DNA of 64,000 nucleotides from Laburnicola sp. R22_1 (lineage: Eukaryota > Ascomycota > Dothideomycetes > Pleosporales > Didymosphaeriaceae), in the NCBI GenBank assembly GCA_014281115.1, contig JACONQ010000012.1, positions 1,364,001 to 1,428,000 on the forward strand. The letters are read 5' to 3'. Below the pieces are notes generated by a model that ran no database searches, was not told the DNA's origin, and saw only the letters and a program-made list of their open reading frames with translations. Both the position numbers and the translations under genes were made by a program. Numbering within the stretch: the stretch's first letter is position 1; each line of letters opens with the position of its first letter. This document shows, one piece after another, positions 35,774 to 48,010 of this stretch.

Positions 35774-35944
35774 TACAACAAGTTCCAGATGCAGCCTAAT
35801 GCTGGGAAGGTTCCATCTTCCATCAGACAATGGAGGGATGGACATGGAGGTACTCAGTCCGTGATGGCCAGCGCATTTGTAAAGAAGGGTGGCTCGAAAG
35901 ATGATGTCAAAAAAGGATTGGAGGAGGCGGCAAAGTCAGTCTAA
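35774..35944 (+). pseudogene. unidentified C-terminal gene fragment
   Basis: A frame of 56 codons starting YNKFQMQPNAGKVPSSIRQW and ending KDDVKKGLEEAAKSV before TAA at 35942-35944 looks like a genuine conserved C-terminus. The upstream part (GLASVGTMIEKFPEQ) lies in another frame, so either an intron or a frameshift separates them. It overlaps the 5' side of the BCS1 fragment region. Family not recognised. Confidence 0.35.
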
Positions 35945-37104
35945 TGCTCAATCGTGGGGAGCACCCTCCCATAGATAGCTAGCGACACTACACCTCCTCT
36001 CAACAGGGGCTTTGTATTGTTGGGGAACGAAGCATAAACTTTGGTCATTCTCTTGCCACATTGTACCAGCACATCCCTGAGATCCACTAGGGGACACGGG
36101 GAAAACGGAGAGCAGAAGAAAACATGATAAAATTGATCAGGATCACGAAAGAGGGAGGCACACAACGCCAATATGACAGCTGAACAAAGCGAGACAGTCG
36201 TGGACGACAAACGTTGAAGAGGAAAACAGTACGACTGCACCGTTGCCCCTCCCCTTCTCTCGCACAACCTCCAACAGGGCCTGAAGCTTCTGACCTACAT
36301 CAGCAATGGATCCGTTTGTAGAAGAAAGGCCGTCAGCATCCGCGTCCCCGAGTCCATCCTCTACGACCAAGCGCAAGCCAACGAGGCGCTCCCCTCGCAA
36401 CCGAATAGCGCGACACCGCCAACGAGAAGCAACTCCCGCCGGCGCACAACTTCAAGAATACTCAGGGTGGGTGGGCAAGACGAGCCAGATCCCTTTGCCG
36501 CGCAAGGTGCTGTAACAAAACACCTTGGTGGACTCATGGCCCTATCGGCGACCCTGCAAGGATGGTGGCGGAGTGTTGATGGGGCTATACCTGTGGGCAA
36601 TGACTGGGGCAACAATGAGACGAGTCGAAGCTGGCAAAGGCGAGCACGAGCATATTAGGGCCGAAGGGCAAGCTGCTGTGGGAAGGTCCACAAGAAAGTC
36701 AAAGACGTCGTCCCGACATTGGGCACGACTCGATCTATTCGTACGCTACATCGTGTGATCTCCTGCTGAAGTGTCCTTCTATTACCGTGAAGCCTGCTAC
36801 CTCATGACTGGCGATGGTAGTGTGGTCTTGTTTGATTGGTTGCAGCCTCCGTCCGAGACCTTTGGGCACGTTGTCGTTCATCCAGCGCCCGCGCGCCGCC
36901 CGCGCAATCATCCCAACCAACGCGCTCTGCGCCCGAGATCGGCCATGGCCGCAAGCGCCTGTAGCCTTCATCTATTCACAATCGCACGACAATGTGCTCT
37001 TATGCCCTCTTACCATCGTAGGCAACCAATGCTGCCTCTGCAGTCAAAGCGCGCACGTCTGTCCGTCTAGGGCGCCCATTGCAGGCGTATCGACGCGTTT
37101 CGTC
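35945..37104. other. GC-rich stretch with no assignable gene
   Basis: Overlapping open frames on both strands. A plus frame at 36306-36515 starts with a Ser/Pro/Arg-rich run (SASASPSPSSTTKRKPTRRS) and could be another fragment, but I cannot identify it. Confidence 0.4.
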
Positions 37105-37330
37105 ATGGCTCAACGCAAGCTCGACGCTGTAGCGTACGCAGAGGGATGTATATGCACTCTGCCAGTGGAGCTAGCGGCGGCGCAAGTCATGGTCGACGAA
37201 CAGCATCTGCCTCACGATGATATCGACTCAAACCAGTACACGCTGGGCTTTATCGGTAACAATATCGTCGTCCTCGCATAGCTGCTGGCTGGCCAGATGT
37301 GCATCGGCGCTGGGCAAGCCTGTCCAAGTT
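37105..37330 (+). pseudogene. nucleoside-phosphorylase-type NLR sensor domain fragment
   Basis: From ATG 37105 the frame reads AYAEGCICTLPVELAAAQVM, then DSNQYTLGFIGNNIVVLA, stop (37279-37281), and continues LLAGQMCIG. This is the start of the PNP_UDP-type domain found at the N-terminus of many fungal NLR-like (NACHT, ankyrin or TPR) proteins, which sense non-self and trigger cell death. Only the first ~70 residues are recognisable; the rest of the domain and any NACHT are absent. Confidence 0.65.
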
Positions 37331-38440
37331 TTCATCGATCCTCTTCGAGCTGATCATACGTGTCGGCGTGTATGCCACCCACACTATGATAGAAGACCGA
37401 TCCAGCCCATCTTCTTGGTGTTCATGTGATTTACACGAGGCCGGAGAAGCGCACATCGAAGAATCGCAGCACTCCGAAGGACCGGTGAAAGCCGCAATAC
37501 GGAAGTTGGTGCGATGGGACTCACCTACTGAGAAGCCGTCGGAACGAGAGTGGGATACACGCGCCTCAAATTGGGATATCGATGGTGCGATGGAAATCGC
37601 GAGTGCTGGTGTGGCATTCGATATGGGTCAGGATCCGATAGGGAACCAGAAAGAGGAACCAGGTCCCAAAAACGTAACCACCCACCACTCGAATATTATT
37701 TCCAACGCGGCATGTTTGTCAATTTTTGCACGACGGAACAGCCCCAGTAACCCAATTAGAAATAGTATCAAAATTTCGTGGATGCGCACTTCATACCGCA
37801 TGGGGTGGTTGGCACGATCGAGATCCGTCTTGTAAAGCGATTTCGTGACCGCGTTCTGCGTGGGAGTCCCGCTGAAGTCCGCAAGGAAGACGTGTTTAGG
37901 ACCTTGAAAAGGTTTTTTAAGGCAGCCTTGACTCGGGCGGCCCTCCTGTTCTGGTCCTCATTCAGCACCACCTCGATCGACACATGAGGTCGAAACTGCA
38001 TTGCTGCACTTCGAGAATAGCGACTTCGAGACCGGCAAATACCTCGCGCGTGAAGAGGCTAGTGACCGTCTGCTTGAAGAAGGGGCTCGTCTCGCCCGGT
38101 CCGACCACCGGCTTGAGCTGCGTGAAGCCGACCCAAGGAGATGGAAGGGCGACAGCTCACCTCGGACGGATCGACGATGCGGTAGAGGGTGGCGAAAACG
38201 GCGAGTGTCTGTCTTTCCCGCTCCTCCATGGGCCTGGACCATGGGGACCTTAGCTGGAGCGCTACGAAGCTAGTGTGCGCAGCGACATAAGATCTTGTGC
38301 AAGGATAAATTAGATGAAGTCGCTGGGGAAGCGCGCGCGATTCCAGTGGATGAATGCCAGGCCATCCAGGTTCTGTCGCAACGATCCGACGTCCTTCTGT
38401 GCTGGCCCGGGGATCCTCACAGTGTCCCGCGTCCTGCGTA
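37331..38440. other. GC-rich stretch with no assignable gene
   Basis: Long overlapping frames on both strands (such as 37299-37835 plus, 38059-38463 minus) without recognisable domains. An Arg/Glu-rich plus frame near 38004-38150 (ETGKYLAREEASDRLLEEGA) may be a coding fragment. Nothing firmer. Confidence 0.4.
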
Positions 38441-40000
38441 TTACGTCTGAGGCTTGTTGTCATTGGGGTGATCGTCCGCGTCCCTATCCTCCTCCCAACA
38501 CTTTCCCCACTCCTCCAGCCTTATTGGGGGCCCAGGGCTGGCAGAGTTGGCGTTGTGAAACTCACGGAGCTTGCCAGGGCTGTTCTTAAAACCAGATGCA
38601 AAGTGAAATTCGTCGTCTTCTTCCTCATATCCGACCCAATCGACACGGTACTGCATCTCTCCGCAAACAACGCGAGCTTCGATGATCCGCTCTACCTCGT
38701 ATTCGACATCTTCGTCTGCACCGACGCGATCACGATGCCGCCTTCGCCTGCTTGGGGGATGGGCTGACTTCCGTCGCTTGTTGCTTCGAAGACGGCGTCC
38801 ACTGCTGCGATGACTATAGCATCTCTTGGTAGCGTAATCGCTAACCAGCGCTGCTGAAGGAGGTTTTGGGCCGGATGAACAATTGACGAGCAGTTGGCCG
38901 CGGGAGGAAGGCTTTCGTTGCCCCGCTAAATTCGACGTTGACGTTTGATTGTGCCGCTTGGCTGGCGGAGAGCGTTTCTGCTTGCACGTTCGCTTTGTGT
39001 TATTGGTGCTGTCGTCGTTGCTGTCGTCGTTATTGCCACTGCAGCTGCTCGTCATTACGAGTGGTGCGTATTTGTCTTGTCAGTGTTAGAGAGAAGAGAC
39101 ACACTTGCAACGGAGTTCACTCACCTTGCTCCTCCGCCATCTTGTGCACTAGCCGTTCTGACTGATCTGTTGTAGCTTCTGGAAGAGTGTCACCGCTGGT
39201 CCCTTGCGTTGACAGCTCGATCTCCATAGCTGACAATCCAGTTGGCGGTGTTAATGGTGTTGGTGAAAGTTCGCAACGCGGAAGTCCACTAGCTTGAGAT
39301 TCGAGTCCATCAACCAGTTCCAAGCTGATAGCATCCTTCATGCCCTCTGTGCCGTAATGGTCCCTGTTCAAGACATCCGCAACGCAAAAACGATCATGTT
39401 CTTGCGTACCCAAACTGTCTTAGAGAGGGTAGCCATCCTCGTCGTTATTGGTATTTGATTCGGATTCACTGTCATCGATGACGATCACACCCTCTACGCA
39501 ATGTCAGAATAGCTGCGAAACGTCCTGATAGGGCCTAGGGCTTACCTGGACTGCTACCCTCGAAAGGCACTGGCTGACCTGAGCTCTTCTCACTTGGGGC
39601 TTCTTCAGACATCCGCCTTGGGACGAAACGCTCGGACTTCCATGCCTCGTTCGTCTTGGGCAGGAAATCCGCCTACACAGCCAATATCGCCTTCACAACC
39701 AAAAGTTTTGAGTTCGCAGATGTTTTCGCCGGCTGCGCTCAGTCAGTCATCAAAGAACGCGAGAATGAGCAGTTTATGACTTCGTTAGCGTCGGGAATGC
39801 CTACTTGATGTCGAATCAACGTCTCCGATTTGGTGCGACGCGGGAGCAAGACCGATGCTCAGATCCTCGTCAAGAACAGTGGACTTGCGTTCTCTAGGTC
39901 GTGTCTTTCTCGAGGGCTTATGTCGCGAGCTCGGCTTTTGCTTTGGAGTAAAATGAACGATTTGAAGATGCTTCTGCGGCTCGAAGACATTGAAAGACAT
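38441..40000 (-). pseudogene. chromodomain protein pseudogene
   Basis: ATG at 40000 (MSFNVFEPQKHLQIVHFTPK) opens a basic N-terminus. Stops near 39783 and 39735 and a frameshift follow, then NEAWKSERFVPRRMSEEAP. Two plausible introns fit the frame (39545-39494 and 39124-39076). An in-frame TAA lies near 39421. The last part carries a chromodomain: EYEVERIIEARVVCGEMQYR, VDWVGYEEEDDEFHFA and a SPGKLREFH helix (about 38680-38530), ending near EEWGKCWEED. Chromodomains read methylated histone tails; the exact relative is unclear. The mostly C-to-T/G-to-A lesions suggest RIP reached this GC-rich block. Confidence 0.65.
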
Positions 40001-41444
40001 TGTCGTGGCTGCTGTTGTTGCTTCAGGGAGGTCTGGTGGTGTGAAGAATGCGGAGGCGCAGTGGTTTAAGTAGGCGAAGGTTCCACGCTTACATCCAAAC
40101 CGCCTCGGAAAGCTGGTTTGAATGCCCAAGAGCGCTCCAGCAGGCAGAAGTCGGCACGGGACGGCGTTCGAAACGCAGGCTCCAGGGGTACATGAGATTA
40201 GAGTCGAATCAGTAACCGCGCAGCTGCGTTGTGTTGGTGGCAGTGCGGCCTTCGCATAAAGCCCTTCTTCCTTCGGACGGAAAGTATGTAAATATCCCGC
40301 TGATACTCGTCATGGAACGAGGAATTGCGACGCTAGCTCCCCATGGGCCAGGTTGCGCTGTCGCCATGCACCTCCCCCTTTTCCGTCGGAGCCCACCCCT
40401 CAACAACACGAGCTCGGAGATGCCTATTCTGGTTGATCCACGTCCATAAGCTGAGCAGAGAGATCCCAACACGGATGGTCAACTCGTCGTCGACCCCGAA
40501 ACCCAAACTTGGGCTCGAACTCTTGTCCAGGCTTCGGGCTTCGCTCCAGTCCTTCGCTTCCCCTGACTAGTGACACCGGAATGTAACACTGGCATCATGC
40601 AGACCGTCATGTGGACCAAAGCTCCACCAATCTAATGGACGGTGCAGCATGGGCGAGTACGTGCTATATCCGCCACCTACCCGGCTGAGCAGCAGGTGGT
40701 GGCCTAGCCGCGCCTCAATGGCGTGATCCTGGTGACAATCGGCTTTCACCGACACCTGCACAACTCGAGGCCCATCGTTTTCCTGGGCCTACGTGGTCTC
40801 GTAACCTTGCTAGGCGTCCGGATGAAATGGCACGGGGGTTAACCCCTCCCCCTGAGACATGATCAGGGCGTCCAAGGCAATCTGTTGCCGTCCTGGGCGG
40901 TTGATGACGTGGCAGGTCAACGAGCTACCGGATCTGCGGGCTCTGAAAGGGAAAGAGCCAAGGAGAAAGTGTCGGTGGCCGTCTACGAGAGACTTCGAGA
41001 TAGAGGGCGGCAGATTTTCACTGCTTAGCTACGGTAAAGGCGGAAGAAGTGGAGCGGCCAAAGTCCCAGGAGATAGTAGAGCTCCTTGCTGAATCTGGAG
41101 GAGAAGATTCATAGATGAGGCCTAGCAACGGATACGGCGCAGCGCCCTCATTGTCGGCCGATCAAGGGGGGAAAATTGGACGCAGGACCAGGCGGTGCAG
41201 CGGTTGCACGATTGCCAAGGGGCAAGAAAATGCCTCACCATGGATCGGAGCGGTCAATGAGATGAAGGGAGGGTGTTGGGGGGAAAGAGACTATGAAGGG
41301 GGAGGATAGACCAGCGAGGGCAGCGTGCTTATATGCGATGAGGTCGGCGCACGGGCCAGATAAAAGCGGCGAGATGCCAAGCGAGCGTCCATTTCCAGCT
41401 CTGGAAACCTCCATTTCCGGATGCGGTTCCACCACCATCAATAT
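40001..41444. other. GC-rich stretch with no assignable gene
   Basis: Open frames on both strands without recognisable domains. Ends where composition switches abruptly to AT-rich at about 41445. Confidence 0.45.
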
Positions 41445-41446
41445 AA

Positions 41447-43487
41447 CTAATATTATAAAAGGCAGACTTTATACGCTATGCGTATAGTAAACTATAGTTA
41501 CGCTGTAGCTACTAGGTTGTAAGCATAATAGCTAAACTATAGTTAAGCGTTCTATTGCCTATACTACTTCTGTGGTTGCAACTCTATAGTCTACTATAGC
41601 TTTCTAATAGTCTACTAGTTAAGAGATAATATATAACTTAGTTATACTAGATAGCAAACTATCTATTAACTGCTATTAATAATACTGCTATGCAAAACGC
41701 TAATAATAAAATTATTATTATTTTGTATATATTTTATTACTACTACTATGTGCTAGGTGCTAGGTTTTAGTGCCTTCTATTTTACTCCTCTCTGTGTATA
41801 GTGCGGATTTAACCTTAGTTAGAGTCTTAACACAATAAAGATCTTTAATAATCTTGCTACACAGCTAAACTAGTCTAAGTAGCACTATACTAAGAACCCG
41901 AATTAGGCAGATTGTAATTAAGTACTATTATAGAATAACTTATATTATAGGTTAGAAGCGCTTATTTAGTAGAATCTAGTTAAGTAAAATTAATTAGACT
42001 TATAGGAATATTTTTAGCCTAGCTAGGAGCGCTAAAACCTCTTAAGAAAGACTAGTAATTGTTACCCTTATCTAAGAGCAGAGCGGAAGACGAAGCACTA
42101 CCTTCTTTTATTTCCTTTTTACTTAAATATATCTTTAGACGTTATCTAAGACTCTTTATAAGATTAATATAAGAAGATTAATATTATAAGGATTAATAAA
42201 TAATTAACTAAATACGCATAATTAAATACTAAATTATTATTTGTCTAATACTAAATAAACTTATATGCCTTACTTTTAAGCTTTTTAGGCCTTAAGAATA
42301 TTAGTAAAAAGGATTACTAAAAATAATTAGGTTTATATATAATAGCTTATATATATATCTAGATGTATAATAATAATATTAGGTATTTAAGTATTTAGTT
42401 AACGTATTTTTAAAATATCTACTATTTAAGCTACTAAAGAGATAAGATCTAAGGCATATAATATATAAATACCTACGCCTAGGACTATATAATTAATTAT
42501 AGGCTAAACTAAGCTTATCTTTCTTAATCTTCTTATTTTTAGGAGTTTTAGGCTTGTTATTAGACTTAAAGCTACTTAAAGAAGCAGCTTTAAGGAAATT
42601 TTAATTAGTATGCTTTAATTATAAAGACTTTTTATAAGATTAGAAAGCGTTCGTAATAGGCCTAGAACGCTTAAATAATTAGAATTAATTATGCTTTTAG
42701 GCTTTTGCCTTCTTCTTATATATTCTCTTCTTTAGGAGATTAGGAGTAATCTTACTAGGAGCCTTATTTAATAGGTAATTAGAGTGGCATATTATAAGTT
42801 AATTAATCTAATCTTATATCTCTTTAGCCTTCTATTTATATTTCTCTTAAATAAGATTTATTTAAAACTTTATAGACGCGTTAATTAGTGCGTTATATAA
42901 GTGCTAGTTAGTAGTCTATAATTATTAAAGTAAGAAATAGGAGATAGGGATAATTAATTTACTCCTATAGAAAACTTAACTAAAGAAACTAAGCAAAGAG
43001 ATAGAGAGTAGATAAGCAAAGTTTTATTATTAATAAAGGGCTATTATAGGCTTATATAACTGCAAACACTTAAATTACGCTATAGTAACTAATTAGTTCC
43101 TTAGCTACGTACTTAATTTGTAAGCTAATTAGAAGTAAAATTATTCTAAGCCTTATTACGTAAGCAGGCAGGCTGCTTACGCAGTCTGCCTAGAAGGTAT
43201 ATTATAGAAATAAGATTCTAACTAGGTGTAATTACGTGCCTATAATTATATAAGTAGTACTATGTTAGCTCTACTTCTTCTCTATAAGCGTATATATACT
43301 GTAGCCTTTTAGCTTCCTTTCTTATATAGCAATCGTATCTAATTCGCTTACTAAATCTAAGATTTTAACTTATTTTTCTTTAATATTTGGTTATTGCGCT
43401 TATAACATAATAGTAGTATAACTATAGTTTGCTATATGCATAGTGTATAAGTCTACTCTTATAATATTAGTAATACCTAGTATACTA
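41447..43487. mobile_element. AT-rich element with inverted ends (repeat A family)
   Basis: About 60 bases at 41447-41510 are repeated in inverted orientation at about 43410-43487 (shared TATAGTTTRCTATATGCATAG-like core). 41463-41855 recurs, diverged, at 54115-54395 (without its first part) and 55446-55810. The interior has stops in all frames and no domain I recognise. It is either a RIP-degraded DNA transposon or two retroelement ends in inverted arrangement. Confidence 0.5.
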
Positions 43488-44345
43488 AATCTTTACTTTA
43501 ATACACAATACTATATCTTTTAAATCTAACTTTTTATTTATTATATTTAGTAATATAATAACTACTTTCTGGTAACCTAATATTGAGTCTAAGTCTAATA
43601 TCTATAGTAACACAGCTATTATTAAACTTAGTTAGAGTATAGATAACTAGCTAGGCAAAGTTAAAAATAATCCCTAGAGATTTAGTAATCTTATATAACT
43701 AGAAGGATTATTAAAGGGGCCTTTAGAGCTTATTTTTAGGTACCCTATTAGTAATATCCTTAGGCTAATTTGCTGCGCCTTATGCCTCTAGAGTTTAAAA
43801 TATAAGGTAGTTCTTTAGTACCAAAATATTAGTAAAAAAGATGCAGCCTTTATAACGCAATAATAGCACAATATAAAGATTATGCTATAAAAGCTTAAAA
43901 ATATAACTAAAAATAAAGGTAATAAGGACTATAAAGGTAAAAACTAAAGTAAAGAGAAGAAAAAGTTTATTATAATATATAAGACGCTAAAGGCGTAATA
44001 GTAGTGTAAGAAGCTTATAAAGATAGTAGCAATTATTTAGGCGACTATTAAGGTGGAAGGCTATAAGTAATCAGGGTAAAAGTAAAGGTAAGCAATAGTA
44101 GTAGAAGTATAGGGAAGATAGATAGTAGTAGCGAGGTCCTAGGGGGTAGTATATAGCTTGCTAGTTGCGAGAGGAAATCTACTATAGGAGAGTAATAAGC
44201 TAGTTAGGTTAGTTGCTATTATAATTATTGTTGTTATTATTATAGCAAAAAATATTATTAAAGAAATTATTAATTGTGTAACATAGTAGGAGTTTAAATA
44301 GCTGGCCTAGGATTACGTAACATTATAGATTAACCCTAGGAGAGA
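43485..44345 (-). repeat. dispersed repeat B, inverted copy
   Basis: Reverse complement matches 3365-4203 along its length and 53878-54112 at one end. It lies directly between repeat A and the copia relic. Confidence 0.6.
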
Positions 44346-46489
44346 AGGTAAGCTTACTATATATAACTTCTTAGACGCGCTAGTAGTTAAGCTTATACTA
44401 AAGTAGGCTTAATTTATAAACTAGTGTCTTATATAAGACGCCTCGCTTAGTATTAAGGTAATAGATCTTGCTAATATTAGAAATGTCTATTCTATACTTA
44501 TTTAGGAGCACTAGCTTTAATTAATTAATAGCAAGTTATTAGATATATTTGCAACAATTACTAGTTAAAATAATAATTAGAAAAAGTAAGGTAATAGTAG
44601 CTTAAATAAGAAGGCTTATAAGTATAAGGGTAATAAGTGTCTTTATAGAAAAAAGAATTATATATAGAACCCTCTAGACTACTAACGCCTTTAAACTACT
44701 ATTACTAGTAAATGCCCTAAAGAAGTGCTACTAATTATCCTTACTAAGAAAGAACGTAAGAGTATTAATAATTACTTAGTATCTTTATAATAGAAGAAGT
44801 TTTGTAGTAGGATTAAAATAGAAGAATAGAAGACTATACCTATAGTAAGAAGCTTAACTACTTCTATCTACCTAGGGTTAATAGCCTGCCCTTTAATTAA
44901 TCTATTAGTCTTTAATAAATAGCTATAGAAGAGCTTAGGGGTGTACTTAATAATATATTCTAGTAATTACCTACTTATATAAAGTACTATTCTTAAGAAA
45001 GAAGTAGTAGTTTCCCTTATTAATAATTGTTTACTTCTAATACCTAGCTTATTTAAGAAAGTAAGCTTAACTTAGAATATTAAAGCTAGGACTTAGGCCC
45101 TTCTAATTTTAGAAATAAAAAATTAACTTATAAAAGGTGTACTTACTAGTAATTGTAGTAAGCATATAGAGGATCTTATACTTAAGAATATTAAGGTTAT
45201 AAAAGAATTTTTATTAATATTATTTCTAAAGGTTGCCTAAGGAAGATAGAAATCTAGTACCTAGATTTAAATAGATTATTATGCATAGAAACTCTTACTT
45301 AGAATATTATTTTAGTAGAACTAAGAAGTGTTTATAATCTTACTTTTATTAAATATAAGCCTTTTTCCTGCTATTCTTTAGCTATAGTAATTAGATAATT
45401 ATACTATAATCTTCTATAAGCAGATACTAAGAAACTCTAACACCTTTAATTAGGTTATTTAGGCTAGTAAGCACTTTAAGCTCTAGTTTAGAACCCTTAA
45501 AACGTGCGTATCCTTAGCACTTAAAAGAAGTACTATTAGCATTATTCTATAACATATGTAATAGGAGTAATTTTAAGACACTTAAGAGAATAATCTCTAA
45601 GACCATTATACTATATTATATAGGACCTATTTAACTGTCTAGCAGAATTACTTAAAGAGCTATAAAGCTTAATTATTAAGGAAGAATTTAGTAGAAAGAT
45701 TTATAATAACAACCTTATACTAAAATCTTAACTAAAGATTATATATATAATAACTAAGCTTAATTAATAGGTTAAAGATAAGTACAAGCTTAGAATTATT
45801 ATAATTTATTAGAATAATAATACTACTACTCTTTCCTAAAGGGGATAATTAGCCTATAAAAACTATATAGATAAATAAGAAATTAAGATTAGCTATGCTC
45901 TAGCATATACGCACAAACTAAATAGAGCACTATAATAAGTAGAGTAAAAGATTATTAATAAAGCTATAAAAATAAGGGAAAGCGTAGATCTACCGCCTAA
46001 AATATAGCCTAAGATTCTAAGTGTAGCTATGTACCTTTATAGTAAGAGCCTATTAGCTCTATATACTTTTTAAACACTAAATAAAGTGCTTAAAAATTAG
46101 TTTAGGTAGTATTTCTATTAGTATAAGCCTACTTAAGTATAAGTACAAACAGCTAATCTTTATCCTAATTAGAGCAGAATTTAAGCATATCCTTTAAAAA
46201 GAAATTAAGTAGTAGGGCAGAATAAGCAAGGATTTAAAGTAAATTCTAGGAGCTATATTAGATACCTAGTTAGTTATAGAGCATTAAATCTCTATAAAAT
46301 ATAAATCCTAGTGCTTAATTAGGTTATTACTCAATATAATATTATATTTAATATAATATTATTCTATAAAAGAAATGCTAATTAAGGCATATCCTATAAA
46401 GAAGTAGTAAAAATTATTAAAGTCCTACACAAGTAGGAAATTAATAATCTAGAACAAGAGTTAGTAAATATCCTTAATCTTCTTACTAT

Positions 46490-46540
46490 ACTAAATAAGT
46501 AAGTAAGTACTAAGTAAGTACTAAGTAAGTAGAGAATAGT
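46490..46540. repeat. short tandem repeat in the copia relic
   Basis: AAGTAAGTACT-type units repeat about three times. Probably replication slippage in AT-rich sequence. Confidence 0.6.
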
Positions 46541-48010
46541 GTTTCTATGTAGCAATCTAAGAGCTTAGCTACCTAGGCTAGTAATTAAGTAGCTAATAGA
46601 ACCAATACATAGGTAGCAAGCTTAGCTAGTAAGTAGCTAAGAATTTATATAGTTTAAAGTAAGTATATAGGGCTTATAACCCCTAAATAAATATTAAAGC
46701 TAGGCAATATAGGGTATAATAAGTTAAGAAATTATAAAAAGACTAATAGCTACTAAAGTGTACACTAATCTAGGTAAGCTAGCCTATTAGATTCTAAAGA
46801 GCATTCTCTCTAAAGTGTAGAAACTAAGAGCTCTATAGCTGCCTTTTAATCTAGCCTTAGAAGCTTAACTATATTAGAAGAAGTAGATAACTTACTAGTA
46901 AGCTAAAGGCAAAAGTAAAATTAAGCACCTATAAGATTAAGTAGGAGACTCTAAAGTAATAATATAGACACGCGCGTTTAGGACTATGTACCTCTTAAAT
47001 AATAAAAAGATTATAAATAATATAATACTACTACTAATTAGCTAGAGAGTAGGTTAGGTATATATACACTAATCGCTAGTTATATAATAGAAAATTTCTA
47101 AAATAACTTTCTATTTATATATATTTTAGGAGTATAGGAAGCCTAGAATATGTACTAAAAGTACACTATAATAAATTCTATAGTTGCTATAGTAATACTT
47201 AAAAAATACTACTAGTATTATCTTTTACTTATTTATATAGAGACAAGCTACTAAAGCCGCCTACCTTATAGAAATACCTTACTAAATATCTACTTAGAAA
47301 GCTCTTTAAGCAAGCCTCTTATATTAAAATTAGTATACTTAAGAAGAAAGGAACCTAAATAGTAATATATTAATTATAAGCTACTAGACAACTACTTCTA
47401 TTAAAGTAGATTTAGACCTATAAGTTTAATTAGAATAAATACTTTCTAAAGTATAAGGCTTAAATTATTATAAGAGGTAATGTCTAAGATAAGGACTTGC
47501 TATAGTTAATCTACGCAGTAACACTTGTAGTATAGTTATTTAGAACTATAATAATAATTATAGTAGAAAATATTTAGAGATTGTTTAATATAATATAGTA
47601 GAAGCGTTCTTAAATACTTATATTATAGCTAACAACCTAGTTATCTATAAGCTTCTAAATAGGTTTAAGCAATATAGCAAGTGTGTGTCTCTTAATTAAG
47701 CTCTATATAGATTAAGAAACTCGCTACTACTTTAGTATAAGGAGTTCTTAGGATTACTAAGATTTATAGAACTTACTATAGTAAAAGAAAAACCTTATTT
47801 ATTTATAAGCAAAGATCGCAAAACCTTAGCACTTTTCTATATTAATAATACACTTCTAATCTTTAATAAAGCTTACAAAGTAGAAGTATAGAAGCTTTAA
47901 AGTTAGGTTAAAATAAAATATAAGATTAAAAACTATAGACTAGTTAAATAGTTTCTAGGTGTCTAAGTAATTTAAGATTATAAAAATAGAATAATTAACA
48001 TATTCAATTA

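Noticed and set aside
41463..41855. Repeat A as a solo LTR
   Set aside because: Its end recurs inverted at 43410-43487 and not as a direct repeat, so LTR status is not supported, though not excluded.
46490..46540. Short repeats considered as a CRISPR array
   Set aside because: Units are about 11 bases without spacers, in a eukaryotic retroelement relic.
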